DNA of 64,000 bases from contig JADFCV010000002.1 in the NCBI GenBank assembly GCA_017161655.1, positions 110,296 to 174,295 on the forward strand, written 5' to 3'. The notes under the pieces are model-generated. The model did no database searches. It was given only the letters and a program-made list of their open reading frames with translations, and was not told the origin of the DNA. Of this stretch, positions 20,791 through 30,904 are shown piece after piece. The translations under genes were made by a program, and so were the position numbers. This stretch comes from Candidatus Sumerlaeota bacterium (GTDB lineage: Bacteria > Sumerlaeota > Sumerlaeia > Sumerlaeales > Sumerlaeaceae). Position 1 is the first letter of the stretch, and every line of letters starts with the position of its first letter.

Positions 20791-21531
20791 ATGCCAAACT
20801 CTGCGAGACAAATTCATCGCGAAGATCGGTCACCCTCAAGCACTCCTTCAGGGCGAATTACGGCCGAGGTTGTGGCACTCTTCGTGGCCGGCCTCGTTGG
20901 CCTGCTAGCTTGGTTAGCGCTTCGGCAACCTTGGCTTCGTCAACATCTCGCTGAGTTAGTTCCTCATCGCTATCCCATTGCTTTCGCATTTGAGCGCCAG
21001 ATTCTTGCTCCTCGGTCAGTTGCTCTGGCATCAGCGATCCTTTGGCTGCTCGCTCTTTTGTCCCTCCTACGCGAAAAAATCTGGAGAAGAGCCCCTAAGC
21101 CACAGCGGTCCATCGGTTTTTCCACAGCATTGTTCGTGGCTCTTCAATCTCTCATAGCAATGTCTGTTGTTATCAATTTAAATAGTTATTTCCTTCGCAC
21201 TTTCCATCGCCCTCCTTGCCGTATCAGCGCAACGGAGATTTACATGCACTGGATTCCGCAAGCCTTTCCCCATTCACTTCAGTTAAGACAGCGCGTCTCG
21301 GAACAGACCCGGCTTGCGCTCTACGTGGAAGGGGGGGCATTCAATCGCTATTTGTTTTCGGCACTCGTCTATCCCATCCGATGCTATTATGGCGAAAGCC
21401 TAACATCGGGCTCCGACTCGGCAGCCAGTGCCATTGCTGAATTGAGAAGAAGAGGGGTCGAGTACTACCTCCACTACGATCCATTCAGCACAACTGAGCC
21501 CCTTCAGCTCAGAAGGATCAGCAACCAATGA
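20791..21531 (+). CDS. Hypothetical membrane protein
   Basis: Hydrophobic helices; ATGA overlap with the next gene supports translation. Confidence 0.5.
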   Translation: MPNSARQIHREDRSPSSTPSGRITAEVVALFVAGLVGLLAWLALRQPWLRQHLAELVPHRYPIAFAFERQILAPRSVALASAILWLLALLSLLREKIWRRAPKPQRSIGFSTALFVALQSLIAMSVVINLNSYFLRTFHRPPCRISATEIYMHWIPQAFPHSLQLRQRVSEQTRLALYVEGGAFNRYLFSALVYPIRCYYGESLTSGSDSAASAIAELRRRGVEYYLHYDPFSTTEPLQLRRISNQ

Positions 21532-22919
21532 CCATGGCGATGCTCAACGGATTGATTGCCCAGTTCTGCATCGGCTGCGCTGTCCTCTCGCTCGTGTCAT
21601 TCTCAGCCCTGCAAACAGTGAGCCGAGCCACAAAAGCAGCCGTGATTGTCTTTTCAGGTCTCGCCGTGCCCGGTTTGTTAATCCTCCTGCTTCTTTGTGT
21701 AGGATTCCCTTTCGATCCGCAGTGGTTTTACGCCCTGGGTGCTTTAGGCGCAATCATGACGATCTTTCGGCGTAAGGAATTTCTGTGTCATTGGCAAAAG
21801 GGCGGCCTGAGCTTTTCCGGCAATCCACAGTTGCCCGCCGCACTGACCGTCGGTTTTGCGTGTCTTGCTCTTTGGACAACGATTTCGCTTATGTGCCTTC
21901 CCTCTGTCGATTACGACAGCATTGCGATCTGGGGCTATCGCGTGCGAGTGTTACTGAATGAAGGAACGCTCTACAGCGAAAGTCTTCGCGATCCTTATCG
22001 TATCGCCCCCATGCCGAAGCACCCCTATTTGCTTCCGTTAATGGAAGCAGCGTTTTGTGGTCGCGCCGGATTCAGCCACGCAGCTCAGCACATTCCTCAT
22101 CTTGGATTGTACTTCGCATTCGTTCTCCTGGTCATCGGGACAGCTCGCGAATGGTTCGCCGGAGAATTTCAGGTTCTCTTTCTCGCAGCGATGCTTTTGA
22201 TGCCTGCGCCTGCAGTTCAGTGGTGGCTTGAGGGCGCGCGTGAACCTGCCATAGGGGTTGCCGCTTTGTGGTCAACGTATTGGTTTCTTCGTTGGCTTCG
22301 CGACCCAAGCCCCTCAGCCGCCGCATTTGTTGGCCTTGCACTTGGCGCGATGTATCACATGAAAGTCGAAGGCGCAGCTTTTGCGGCTGGAAGCCTGGTG
22401 GCTGTGTTCATTGTTTCGCTGATGTCGGGTGCGGATCGAAGAATTCGCTTGCTGCACTTTGCATGCCTTGCGTGCGCACTGCTATTTCTTGTTATTCCCT
22501 GGACAATCTCAAAAGCGCTTATGCTCCCAACCACGCAAGATTATGATTTCACTGCAGGTTTTGCGGAGGGATGGAGTCGTCGCCTTTCCATGATTCCCTT
22601 TGTGGCCTGGATGGGTCTAAGCGAAATGTTTCTTCGGCCAGAACTCTATGGATTGGCTCCGCATCTCGGCATAATATGGCTTGTGCGGGGAATCACCCGC
22701 CGAACATGGCGCGCTGCCTTACCAGCAGTATTTCCTGCACTTCTATGTCTCTTAGGGATTCTTGCGATTTACGTGGTGCGCCAAGAGCAGCTCGGTGCAG
22801 CTCGGAATGTTACCTTTTCACGGCGCTTCGTTTGTGTGATGCCAAGCCTTGTCCTTGTCGCAGCCTACGCATACTATCAGGCTCGCATATCGCTGAGCGA
22901 TAAGAAGGACGCTGCTTAA
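21528..22919 (+). CDS. Polytopic membrane protein, glycosyltransferase-like
   Basis: Many TM segments; SVDYDSIAIWGYRVRVLLNEG segment reminiscent of GT-C proteins; overlaps the preceding ORF by ATGA. Confidence 0.55.
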   Translation: MTMAMLNGLIAQFCIGCAVLSLVSFSALQTVSRATKAAVIVFSGLAVPGLLILLLLCVGFPFDPQWFYALGALGAIMTIFRRKEFLCHWQKGGLSFSGNPQLPAALTVGFACLALWTTISLMCLPSVDYDSIAIWGYRVRVLLNEGTLYSESLRDPYRIAPMPKHPYLLPLMEAAFCGRAGFSHAAQHIPHLGLYFAFVLLVIGTAREWFAGEFQVLFLAAMLLMPAPAVQWWLEGAREPAIGVAALWSTYWFLRWLRDPSPSAAAFVGLALGAMYHMKVEGAAFAAGSLVAVFIVSLMSGADRRIRLLHFACLACALLFLVIPWTISKALMLPTTQDYDFTAGFAEGWSRRLSMIPFVAWMGLSEMFLRPELYGLAPHLGIIWLVRGITRRTWRAALPAVFPALLCLLGILAIYVVRQEQLGAARNVTFSRRFVCVMPSLVLVAAYAYYQARISLSDKKDAA

Positions 22920-23716
22920 TGTTCGAGCAGTTTCTTCAGCGCGTAAATCGAAATCGCGCGCCCCATTTCTGCAATGGAGTCTGTCAGCGGGATTTCCTTC
23001 GGACACACTCGCACGCAGTTTTGTGCGTTGCCGCAGTCGTGCAGCCCGCCTTTCCCCATGAGCGCTTCTAGCCGTTTTGAAGCATGCATCTTGCCCGTCG
23101 GATGCGAATTAAAGAGTCGCACCTGGCTGATTGCCGCTGGTCCAATAAAATCACTGTAATCATTGACCTGCGGGCAAGCCTCAAGGCAGCAACCGCACGT
23201 CATGCATTTCGATAGCTCATACATTTTCGCCCGAAGCTCTTCCGCCATGCGTGGCCCGGGGCCGAGGTCATAAGTTCCATCGATGGGAATCCACGCCTTC
23301 ACCCGTTTCAGATTTTCAAACATCGAAGAACGGTCCACGACAAGATCGCGAACCACGGGGAATTTCGTGAAAGGCTCGAGAACGATAGGATCTTCCAGCT
23401 GATCCACCAACGCGGAGCATGCCTGACGTGGGACTCCGTTGATAATCATGGAACACGCGCCGCAGACCTCCTCCAAACAATTGCAGTCCCAGGACACTGG
23501 CGCAACTCGTTTGCCTTCCACTGTCACGGGATTGAGCTGAATCTCTTGTAGCACAGAGATCACATTCATTCTTGGCCGATAGGCCACTTGAAATGTCTCC
23601 CAGTAGGGCGTGCTATCCGCTGCAAGTTGGCGCTTCACCCGGACCGTAATGTGAGTTCGCTCTGGGCTGGATGTGGCTGGCATCTGCGTCCTTCCTGATG
23701 TTGACTCTTGCATCAA
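22916..23716 (-). CDS. sdhB: Succinate dehydrogenase/fumarate reductase iron-sulfur subunit
   Basis: CNCLEEVCGACSMIINGVPRQAC (2Fe-2S), SKCMTCGCCLEACPQV and CGNAQNCVRVCPKEIPLTDSI (4Fe-4S/3Fe-4S ligands). Confidence 0.9.
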   Translation of the reverse strand: MMQESTSGRTQMPATSSPERTHITVRVKRQLAADSTPYWETFQVAYRPRMNVISVLQEIQLNPVTVEGKRVAPVSWDCNCLEEVCGACSMIINGVPRQACSALVDQLEDPIVLEPFTKFPVVRDLVVDRSSMFENLKRVKAWIPIDGTYDLGPGPRMAEELRAKMYELSKCMTCGCCLEACPQVNDYSDFIGPAAISQVRLFNSHPTGKMHASKRLEALMGKGGLHDCGNAQNCVRVCPKEIPLTDSIAEMGRAISIYALKKLLEH

Positions 23717-23836
23717 CTCGCGCCTTTTCGGCTACTTCATTCTTGCTAAATTTCTGTACCAGGGATGAAGCCTCGATATGCAAGCGCGATTTCATGACGG
23801 AGGCTCATTCGCACTGCGCTTTGCAGTGTCGACGCG

Positions 23837-25129
23837 ATGTTAAAAAAAACGGCACAGCTTACCAAACTCGCTTTTTCTCTTCCGGCTGTTGCGGCCAGTG
23901 TTACGCGATTGCTCCGCCGCGCGGGGAAACATTCGTCGGTCTCCTCGGAGATTCTGCTCTACTTCTCCGAAGTCATGTGGGATGAAGTCTGGCAGCGGCC
24001 CCAAGAAATGGCTTCGCGTCTTAGTGAGAGCATTCCCACGCTCTATGTCTCTCCGGTTCAGCTGCATCGCTGGTGCTTCACACTAGGTGAACGCTGGCAG
24101 GAATGCCGTCAAATCGCCGATCAGCGGCACAAGTTGACAGTGCTATCCCCACTGATTTTTCCCGGCCACTACCGCTCTCGCCTTGTCTACAGCGTCAACT
24201 GCTGGCTGCTCGCGCGCATTCTCAAGCGTTGGCTGAAGTCTGCTCAGCGCATTCGTTGCGTAACCGATAGCCCTTTTGCATGGCCAGTGATCCGAGAGCT
24301 GTTCTTCTCGAATAAAGAAAGCGCGCTTCCGCTCGCGAGGCTTCATTACGACGTTATCGATGATTTCCCCGCCTTTGAGTGGGCTCCGCCGTGGGCGCGT
24401 GATTACGACATCGCCCTGCTCGATCGTGCCGATAGCGTGACCACTGGGACCTACGAATTATGGCATCAGCATCGAAGCCATCGTCCTGATGCTGAGTTCA
24501 TCCCGTGCGGTGTGGATTACGACTCCTTCAATCGTCCCGCCGGCCCCATGCCCGAAGACCTTGCCTCACTTCCCGAGCCACGAATTGGCTATTTCGGGTC
24601 AATCAGCGACCGCCTCGATTACGAACTCATAACATTCCTGGCGGATGAATTACCGTCGGCTTCGATCGTCATGGTAGGGCCTATTCGCATGGATCCCAAC
24701 CGCTTGCCGCGTCGCCCTAATATCCATTACCTTGGGCTGAAACCCCATAGCGAACTTCCGCGGTATGCTCAGAACTTCTCGGTGGCGCTGATCCCGTTTC
24801 TTATCAATGATGCCACAGCCAAACTCAATCCGGTAAAAACGCTTGAGTATCTTGCTGCTGGCATCCCAGTAGTCTCTACCCCGATTCCAGATGTTGTTCG
24901 TTTCTTTTCCCACGCCGTCCAAATTGCAAAAGATCGCGAAGAGTTTCTGCAAATGGTGCGCGAAGCGATTGATGCTCCCGACATTGAACGGATTCGTAAT
25001 GGGGTGGACATGGCGCGTGCTGCGTCCTGGAGTGAGGTTGCGCACCGCATGGCTTCTCGTATACTCAGCACTCCCTCTGAGTCTTGTCCGCATCAGCTCG
25101 ATGCAAAACAAAGGGGAGGTGCATCGTGA
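23837..25129 (+). CDS. Glycosyltransferase (GT-B, family 1/4-like)
   Basis: IGYFGSISDRLDYELITFLADELPSASIVMVGP; KLNPVKTLEYLAAGIPVVSTPIPDV. Confidence 0.82.
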   Translation: MLKKTAQLTKLAFSLPAVAASVTRLLRRAGKHSSVSSEILLYFSEVMWDEVWQRPQEMASRLSESIPTLYVSPVQLHRWCFTLGERWQECRQIADQRHKLTVLSPLIFPGHYRSRLVYSVNCWLLARILKRWLKSAQRIRCVTDSPFAWPVIRELFFSNKESALPLARLHYDVIDDFPAFEWAPPWARDYDIALLDRADSVTTGTYELWHQHRSHRPDAEFIPCGVDYDSFNRPAGPMPEDLASLPEPRIGYFGSISDRLDYELITFLADELPSASIVMVGPIRMDPNRLPRRPNIHYLGLKPHSELPRYAQNFSVALIPFLINDATAKLNPVKTLEYLAAGIPVVSTPIPDVVRFFSHAVQIAKDREEFLQMVREAIDAPDIERIRNGVDMARAASWSEVAHRMASRILSTPSESCPHQLDAKQRGGAS

Positions 25130-26289
25130 GAATAGCCATCGATGCGCGCTACTTGAGCGATGAGTACTCGGGAATCGGTGTCTACTCTGAAAACTTTCTC
25201 GAGAACTTAGCGGCGCTAGATCGCGAAAACGAATACATTGTCATCACGCATTCGAGCTACAAGCGCACACTCAAACTGGGCGAGAATTTTGAAGTCATCG
25301 AAGATCAAGCCCGCCCTGTTTCGCTACGCACGGTTTTCACTTTTCACCAGCTCATTCGGTCTCTCGGAGTTGATCTTTTGCATTCGCTCTTTCCAATTAG
25401 CCCATTGCGGTGGAGCGGAGATTTGCTCGTCACTGTGCACGATCTTCAGCCCTTGCTTGATCCTCAGTTCACCGGGCGCCGCCCTATGCCAAAACGCCTC
25501 CTCTATGACCTCTTTTACCGAACAACCTATCCGGCGGTTATGCGCAAATCAGATTGTCTTGTCTGTGATTCGTACGCCACGTTGCGCTGGGTACGTGATC
25601 TGTACCCAGATGTCGCCTCAAAGGCGCTAGTTATTTACGGCGGGATTGACCCTGATCTCACGGATTCTCCGACAGCGGACGAAATCGAGCACACACGTGA
25701 CAAGTACGATATCCCAGAGAGGTTCCTGTTCTACCTTGGCTCCACGCGTCCAAACAAAAACCTCGCAATGATGCTGGAAGCATTTGAAGAATTCATTCGT
25801 CGCCATCCCGAACAAGAGGACCTTTGTTGGGTGCTTGTTGTGAAGCCCGACCGCTTTTTCGATCCCTTTTTTGCCCGCGTACGCGAGCGCGGCCTCCTCT
25901 CTCGGGTTCGTATTTTCAGTCAAGTCAGCGAGGTCGAGCGGCGTGTCTTCTATCATCTCGCGACCATGCTCTACTTCGTGACAAAATTTGAGGGATTTGG
26001 CCTACCCGTCCTCGAAGCCCAGGCGAGTGGCTTGCCGGTACTCACATCGCTGCATGGTGCTTTGCCGGAAGTTGCCGGTCAGGGCGCCATCCTTGTCGAT
26101 CCAGATGATCGCGATAGCATTGTCGAGGGGCTTTCACGCTTTTTTTCTGAGCCGTCGCTCAAAGATCTGCTTATCAAATTAGGTCGAGAAAACGTCCAGC
26201 GCTTCTCGTGGAAGAAGACAGCCAGGGAATATCTCAACGTCTACAGGCACGTTTTTGGATCCGAGCCGAAGCTTGAAGAGGAAGAATGA
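25126..26289 (+). CDS. Glycosyltransferase family 4
   Basis: Start refined to GTG in a GTGA overlap, SD AAAGGGGAGG; IAIDARYLSDEYSGIGVYSENF; YLGSTRPNKNLAMMLEAF; KFEGFGLPVLEAQASGLPVLTS. Confidence 0.88.
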   Translation: MRIAIDARYLSDEYSGIGVYSENFLENLAALDRENEYIVITHSSYKRTLKLGENFEVIEDQARPVSLRTVFTFHQLIRSLGVDLLHSLFPISPLRWSGDLLVTVHDLQPLLDPQFTGRRPMPKRLLYDLFYRTTYPAVMRKSDCLVCDSYATLRWVRDLYPDVASKALVIYGGIDPDLTDSPTADEIEHTRDKYDIPERFLFYLGSTRPNKNLAMMLEAFEEFIRRHPEQEDLCWVLVVKPDRFFDPFFARVRERGLLSRVRIFSQVSEVERRVFYHLATMLYFVTKFEGFGLPVLEAQASGLPVLTSLHGALPEVAGQGAILVDPDDRDSIVEGLSRFFSEPSLKDLLIKLGRENVQRFSWKKTAREYLNVYRHVFGSEPKLEEEE

Positions 26290-27605
26290 CCCGGTACGAT
26301 TTAGCATATCTCGCGCTTGCGCCTATTGCCGTTCCTCACATCCTTTATCGGCGGTGGGCCCACGGCAAATATCGAGAAAGTCTTCCAGGAATGTTTGGCC
26401 GAACGTGGAGCCTCAAGGAGCCATCGAAATGGCATGAGGGATGCGTTTGGCTTCATGCTGTCAGTGTGGGTGAATGTGTTGCGGCGAAAGCGCTGGGGCC
26501 TGTGCTCCGTGAAGTTTTCCCCACTTTACCTCTTGTCGTAACTACTGTGACGGAGACGGGGCAGGCAACGGCCCACCGACTCTTTGCGCAATTGGCGGAG
26601 GAAATTACGTACTATCCGGCAGACTTTTCGTGGGTTGTTCGCCGCTTTCTCGATCTCTATCGCCCCAAAGTCTTTGTGATCATGGAAACCGAGTTATGGC
26701 CCAACGCCATTGAGGCTGCGGCGAAACGTAACTGCCTTGTTGTTCTGGCAAACGGCCGTATTTCGGAAAAGTCCTTTGGCTCTTATCTGAGGCTGCGCCC
26801 CTTCTTTTCTCGTCCTCTCCAGAGCATCGCAGCCTTTTGCATGCAGTCGAAAGAGGACGCTTCTCGCATTCTTGCAATAGGGGCGCCCCCTGAACGTGTC
26901 TTTGTCACGGGAAACATCAAGTTCGACGTCCCCTACGGAACACCTTCGGAAAGCCGGCGCGCTGAGCTGCGCGAAATGCTGCGATTGCACCCCGGCGATC
27001 CTGTAATTGTTGCGGGGAGCACACATGCAGGCGAAGAGGAACTTGTTCTTCATGCCTTTCAACGTGTGAAAGCAGAATTCCCTCAGGCGCGTCTGGTCCT
27101 TGTGCCGCGCCATCCTGAGCGCTTTGAAACCGTCTGGCAGTTTCTGGGGGCGTCGGGCTGTGTCCTATACAGGCTCTCTTCAGCCCAGACCCTGCCGACG
27201 GATGCGCCCACCTTTCCTGACGTGATACTCGTCGATAAAATGGGGTTGCTCGCAGAGCTTTACGCCCTTGCGGATGTTGCTCTTGTCGCTGGCAGTTTTG
27301 TTCCTGGAATCGGCGGACATAATCTTCTCGAGGCTGCTATTCACGGCGTTCCAGTCGTTTACGGGCCTTATATGGAGAAGCAGCCAGAGCTTACGCGCAT
27401 TCTTTCTCCGGATCATGGCGGAATCGTTGCGAACGCGGATCAGCTGTCAGAAGTTCTATGCAGCCTTCTGGCCGATCCTGCAAAACGCCAGGAGATCGGC
27501 GACAAAGTCCGCACGGCAGCTCTTTCCCAGCAGGGAGCGGCACAGAGAACAAGAGAGATCATCGAACAACTCGTCAGGCAAAAGTGGCAGCGGCCTTCAG
27601 ACTGA
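26286..27605 (+). CDS. waaA: 3-deoxy-D-manno-octulosonic acid (Kdo) transferase
   Basis: WLHAVSVGE, TTVTETGQATAHRLF, METELWPNAI, GNIKFD, AGSTHAGEEELVLHAF, GSFVPGIGGHNLLEAA. Confidence 0.93.
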   Translation: MTRYDLAYLALAPIAVPHILYRRWAHGKYRESLPGMFGRTWSLKEPSKWHEGCVWLHAVSVGECVAAKALGPVLREVFPTLPLVVTTVTETGQATAHRLFAQLAEEITYYPADFSWVVRRFLDLYRPKVFVIMETELWPNAIEAAAKRNCLVVLANGRISEKSFGSYLRLRPFFSRPLQSIAAFCMQSKEDASRILAIGAPPERVFVTGNIKFDVPYGTPSESRRAELREMLRLHPGDPVIVAGSTHAGEEELVLHAFQRVKAEFPQARLVLVPRHPERFETVWQFLGASGCVLYRLSSAQTLPTDAPTFPDVILVDKMGLLAELYALADVALVAGSFVPGIGGHNLLEAAIHGVPVVYGPYMEKQPELTRILSPDHGGIVANADQLSEVLCSLLADPAKRQEIGDKVRTAALSQQGAAQRTREIIEQLVRQKWQRPSD

Positions 27606-27713
27606 GTGGTCACCGGAGTTATCCTCTCGCAATGATCTTTGGCGACTCGCGGCGACGTGAGGAGTCGCAAACGTGTTGCGTCCGATTTACGGTAGGGTGA
27701 AGGTGATTTCGTC

Positions 27714-30185
27714 ATGCGCATTGGAATAGATGTTCAAACCCTGGAGACTTTCGAAGCGAAGCGTGGAATCGGCCGCCTGTGTCGCAGCATGATCCACGCG
27801 CTCGTGTCCAATGCCCCTCAGCACCAACTCGTGTTTTTTGGCAGGAGAGCAACCCCTCAGTCGGACTTGCAGCCTTGGCTTGAAGCGGGAGCAGAATACG
27901 CTCAAATCGTTTTCGATGGCACGCCCGAACATTGTCTCGAAAAGGGTGGCGTAGGGAATTTCTTGTGGCTTACCGAGGCGGCGCATCGCCTGGACGTCTA
28001 CCACGTCACAAGTCCGCTTATGCCCGACATCCTGATTCCACATTCTGCCCCATGTCCCATTGTCGCTACTCTATTGGATGCCATCCCTGCGCTTATGCAT
28101 GAGAAACGACAACCCATCCTGACAGGAGAAGCCTGGGAGCGCTATTGCCAGCGGACAAAGGTCCTTCGAACGTGGCAAGCCTACGCCGCAATTTCTGAGG
28201 CCACGGCTGAAGACTGCGTGCGACTCTTCGATCTCGATGAATCACAAGTTTTTGTAACCTATGTGCCGGTGGAGCAGCGTCCCCTGGCAGGATGGAGCGA
28301 GGAGCGTTTTACCAGCGTCCTTTCGCGGTACAATCTCGAGCGCGGCTATGTGCTGAGTGTCACCGGCTATCATCCGCGGAAGAATTTCGAAGCGCTCTTT
28401 GGTGCCTATGGTCGCCTTCCGATAACTCAGCGAAAGCAAGCCCCTTTAGTGGTTGTGTGTCCGCTCACGGAGCTCGAACGACAAGAATTGGAAGCGCTTG
28501 CCCGAAAGTACTCCTGTAGTGACGATGTCCGGCTTCTTGGCTTTGTGCCCGACGAGGACTTTCCCGCAGTATTGGCCAGTGCAAGTGTGCTATTTTTCCC
28601 GTCGCGCCTCGAAGGGTTTGGCCTTCCGGTGGCGGAAGCGATGGCTGCCGGGGTTCCTGTGGTGGCATCCGACCGATCAAGCCTCCCTGAGGTTGTCGGC
28701 GAAGCTGGGGTCATGTGTTCGCCCGATGACCATCGCGGTTTTGCGCAAGCTCTCCAGCGAATTTTGGAGACGCCGGCTTATGCAGAAGAACTTCGCGCGC
28801 GCGGCTTTGCGCAAGTGGGACGCTTTGCTCCGCAGCGCTTTGTTGAGCGTTTGTTAACTTGTTATGAGTACGCGGCGCGTCCTCGTGGGTACACCACGAA
28901 AGTGGCGCTGTCGAGCTGTGTGGGAAACGCAGGTTCCCACTTGCGCTTGGCGGTGTTCTCTCCGCTTTCCCCCAAAATGTCTGGCATAGCTGATTTTGCT
29001 GAACAGCTCCTTTTGAATCTGCCTGAGAACGTGCAGCCAGAATGTTACATCGAAGATTATGCTCCAGCACATCCACTCATTCGGGAACGCATACCGGTGA
29101 GACCGCATTGGGAATTTGAGCGCGAACAACAACGCGCACCGTATGATCTCGTGCTTTACGAATTAGGAAACAACGTGCTGCACGCTTATATGTTGCCATA
29201 CCTGGAGCGCTATCCGGGGGTCGTGGATCTTCATGATTTCAGCATTCTGGGGCTGTTTCAGTATCTGACGCGTGAGTATGGGTGGGGAGCAGAGGCTCAT
29301 CGGTGGCTGGAGAGAGAACGAAAGCTTGCCGGTACACGCTTTGGAAATGTTACTGATCTCAACCAGCTAGAGCCGCTAAAAATGCCCATGACTCGCTGGC
29401 TTCTGCAGCACCAGCGAGCGGTCGTCGTACATTCTCAATGGCTTAAGGATCACGTGGAAGAGCTTGAAGGGGAGCACTGTCACATTGAGCATATTCCTCT
29501 CGGTGTTGATCTGGGGATGGTGCGACTAGCCCGGCCGCCGCGAGAAGAGTTGCGTCGCAAATATCACCTAACTCAGTCTGCTTTCGTCATAGCGTGTGTC
29601 GGCGTGGCGAATCGCCTGAAACGGTTGCCAGAAGTGCTAGCTGCGTTTCGGGAGTTCAATCTTATCTATCCCGAAAGCTATCTTGTCTTGGTTGGGCCGG
29701 CCGATCGCCTGGTGTTGCGAGAGCTTACTCAGTTAGCCTCCCGTCATCGCTTAAGAAACCGTATACGGGTGCTCGGACATCGCCCGCTGCCCGAGTTGTA
29801 CGAGGTGCTCGACCTTGCAGACATTTGTGTGAATCTGCGGTTCCCCACCATGGGTGAATCGTCAGCTACCCTTGTGGCTGCTCTAGCGATGGGCAAACCA
29901 ACTCTGGTCTCAGCGCTTGGCCAATACAATGAGTTCCCTGACGATGTTTGCCCAAAGGTTCCTGTTGGTGGTCATGAAAAAAGAGTTCTTGTGGAGTATT
30001 TTTGCCGCTTCTATGAAGACCCGGAGTGGAAGCAGGCAGTGGGAGATAATGCACGGCGCTACGTGGAAGACTGGGCTTATCACCGCATTGCTGCGCGCTA
30101 CACCCAGCTTTTCCAGCAGGTTCTTGGCAAAGCAAATGCCGCAATAGGCGAGACGAGAGAGATTTCGGAAGAGGGCAACAGATGA
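27714..30185 (+). CDS. Tandem two-domain glycosyltransferase (GT4-GT4 fusion)
   Basis: First domain VTGYHPRKNFEALFGAYGRLP...RLEGFGLPVAEAMAAGVPVVASDRSSLPEVVG; second domain from about residue 400 with IPLGVD, RIRVLGHRPLPELYEVLDLADICVNLRFPTMGE. Confidence 0.88.
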   Translation: MRIGIDVQTLETFEAKRGIGRLCRSMIHALVSNAPQHQLVFFGRRATPQSDLQPWLEAGAEYAQIVFDGTPEHCLEKGGVGNFLWLTEAAHRLDVYHVTSPLMPDILIPHSAPCPIVATLLDAIPALMHEKRQPILTGEAWERYCQRTKVLRTWQAYAAISEATAEDCVRLFDLDESQVFVTYVPVEQRPLAGWSEERFTSVLSRYNLERGYVLSVTGYHPRKNFEALFGAYGRLPITQRKQAPLVVVCPLTELERQELEALARKYSCSDDVRLLGFVPDEDFPAVLASASVLFFPSRLEGFGLPVAEAMAAGVPVVASDRSSLPEVVGEAGVMCSPDDHRGFAQALQRILETPAYAEELRARGFAQVGRFAPQRFVERLLTCYEYAARPRGYTTKVALSSCVGNAGSHLRLAVFSPLSPKMSGIADFAEQLLLNLPENVQPECYIEDYAPAHPLIRERIPVRPHWEFEREQQRAPYDLVLYELGNNVLHAYMLPYLERYPGVVDLHDFSILGLFQYLTREYGWGAEAHRWLERERKLAGTRFGNVTDLNQLEPLKMPMTRWLLQHQRAVVVHSQWLKDHVEELEGEHCHIEHIPLGVDLGMVRLARPPREELRRKYHLTQSAFVIACVGVANRLKRLPEVLAAFREFNLIYPESYLVLVGPADRLVLRELTQLASRHRLRNRIRVLGHRPLPELYEVLDLADICVNLRFPTMGESSATLVAALAMGKPTLVSALGQYNEFPDDVCPKVPVGGHEKRVLVEYFCRFYEDPEWKQAVGDNARRYVEDWAYHRIAARYTQLFQQVLGKANAAIGETREISEEGNR

Positions 30186-30904
30186 GACCACGCCTTAAAT
30201 ATTTCATCCAGTGCGACGAAGTCCGCAACGAGGCAGGAAAGTTCAGTGCCATCGGGATTTTCGACACCATTCATTCTTTGTTTTTCCCTGTGGTCCACCC
30301 GCGTTTCTTTGTGTTGATGGGGTTTGTTGGACCGGAAGGTTCGTATCCTCTGGAACTCCATATCTCAGCTCCAGATGGTAGTACGATCGCCGAAGCAAAA
30401 GGGAAGATTCAGATCAATGGTCCGCAGCAGGTTGCAAACACAGTCTTTTGCTTCGAACACTTTCCACTTGTCACGCAGGGGCAGTACACCATGACCATCT
30501 TCCTTGAAGGCGACTACCTTGCAGAGTTTCCATTTTTTGTGCGCCCGCCTTTCGAAACGCCCAAACGCACGCCCGAGGAAATTGCAGCTCTCCTTGAACG
30601 GCCAGACATCGTAAAAGCGGCAAATGCTGATGTGAAATGTCCAAAATGCCAGAACATTTATCGGTTCCAGCACAATCTTGACCCCAAAGCTCCGGTCGCA
30701 CCTGGTTTTCTTCCTCTGCCACCCGGGGACTCATTCTTATGCTCGATCTGTGGCACGTTGATTCCGATCGCGCAATTACGCGAGAATCTCATGCGTATCG
30801 TCGGCGTGCCGCAATCATGGCTGAAGGCGCATGGAGGAGGGTCACAGCAGCCTATGAATCCGCAGGAACGGGATGCGGACGGTGGAGGCGAGCAACATGC
30901 GTGA
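30182..30904 (+). CDS. Conserved protein of unknown function (DUF6941-like N-terminal domain) with C-terminal CxxC...CxxC putative zinc ribbon
   Basis: RPRLKYFIQCDEVRNEAGKFSAIGIFDTI; later CPKCQNIYRF...FLCSICGTLIP; ATGA overlap with the GT upstream. Confidence 0.6.
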   Translation: MRPRLKYFIQCDEVRNEAGKFSAIGIFDTIHSLFFPVVHPRFFVLMGFVGPEGSYPLELHISAPDGSTIAEAKGKIQINGPQQVANTVFCFEHFPLVTQGQYTMTIFLEGDYLAEFPFFVRPPFETPKRTPEEIAALLERPDIVKAANADVKCPKCQNIYRFQHNLDPKAPVAPGFLPLPPGDSFLCSICGTLIPIAQLRENLMRIVGVPQSWLKAHGGGSQQPMNPQERDADGGGEQHA

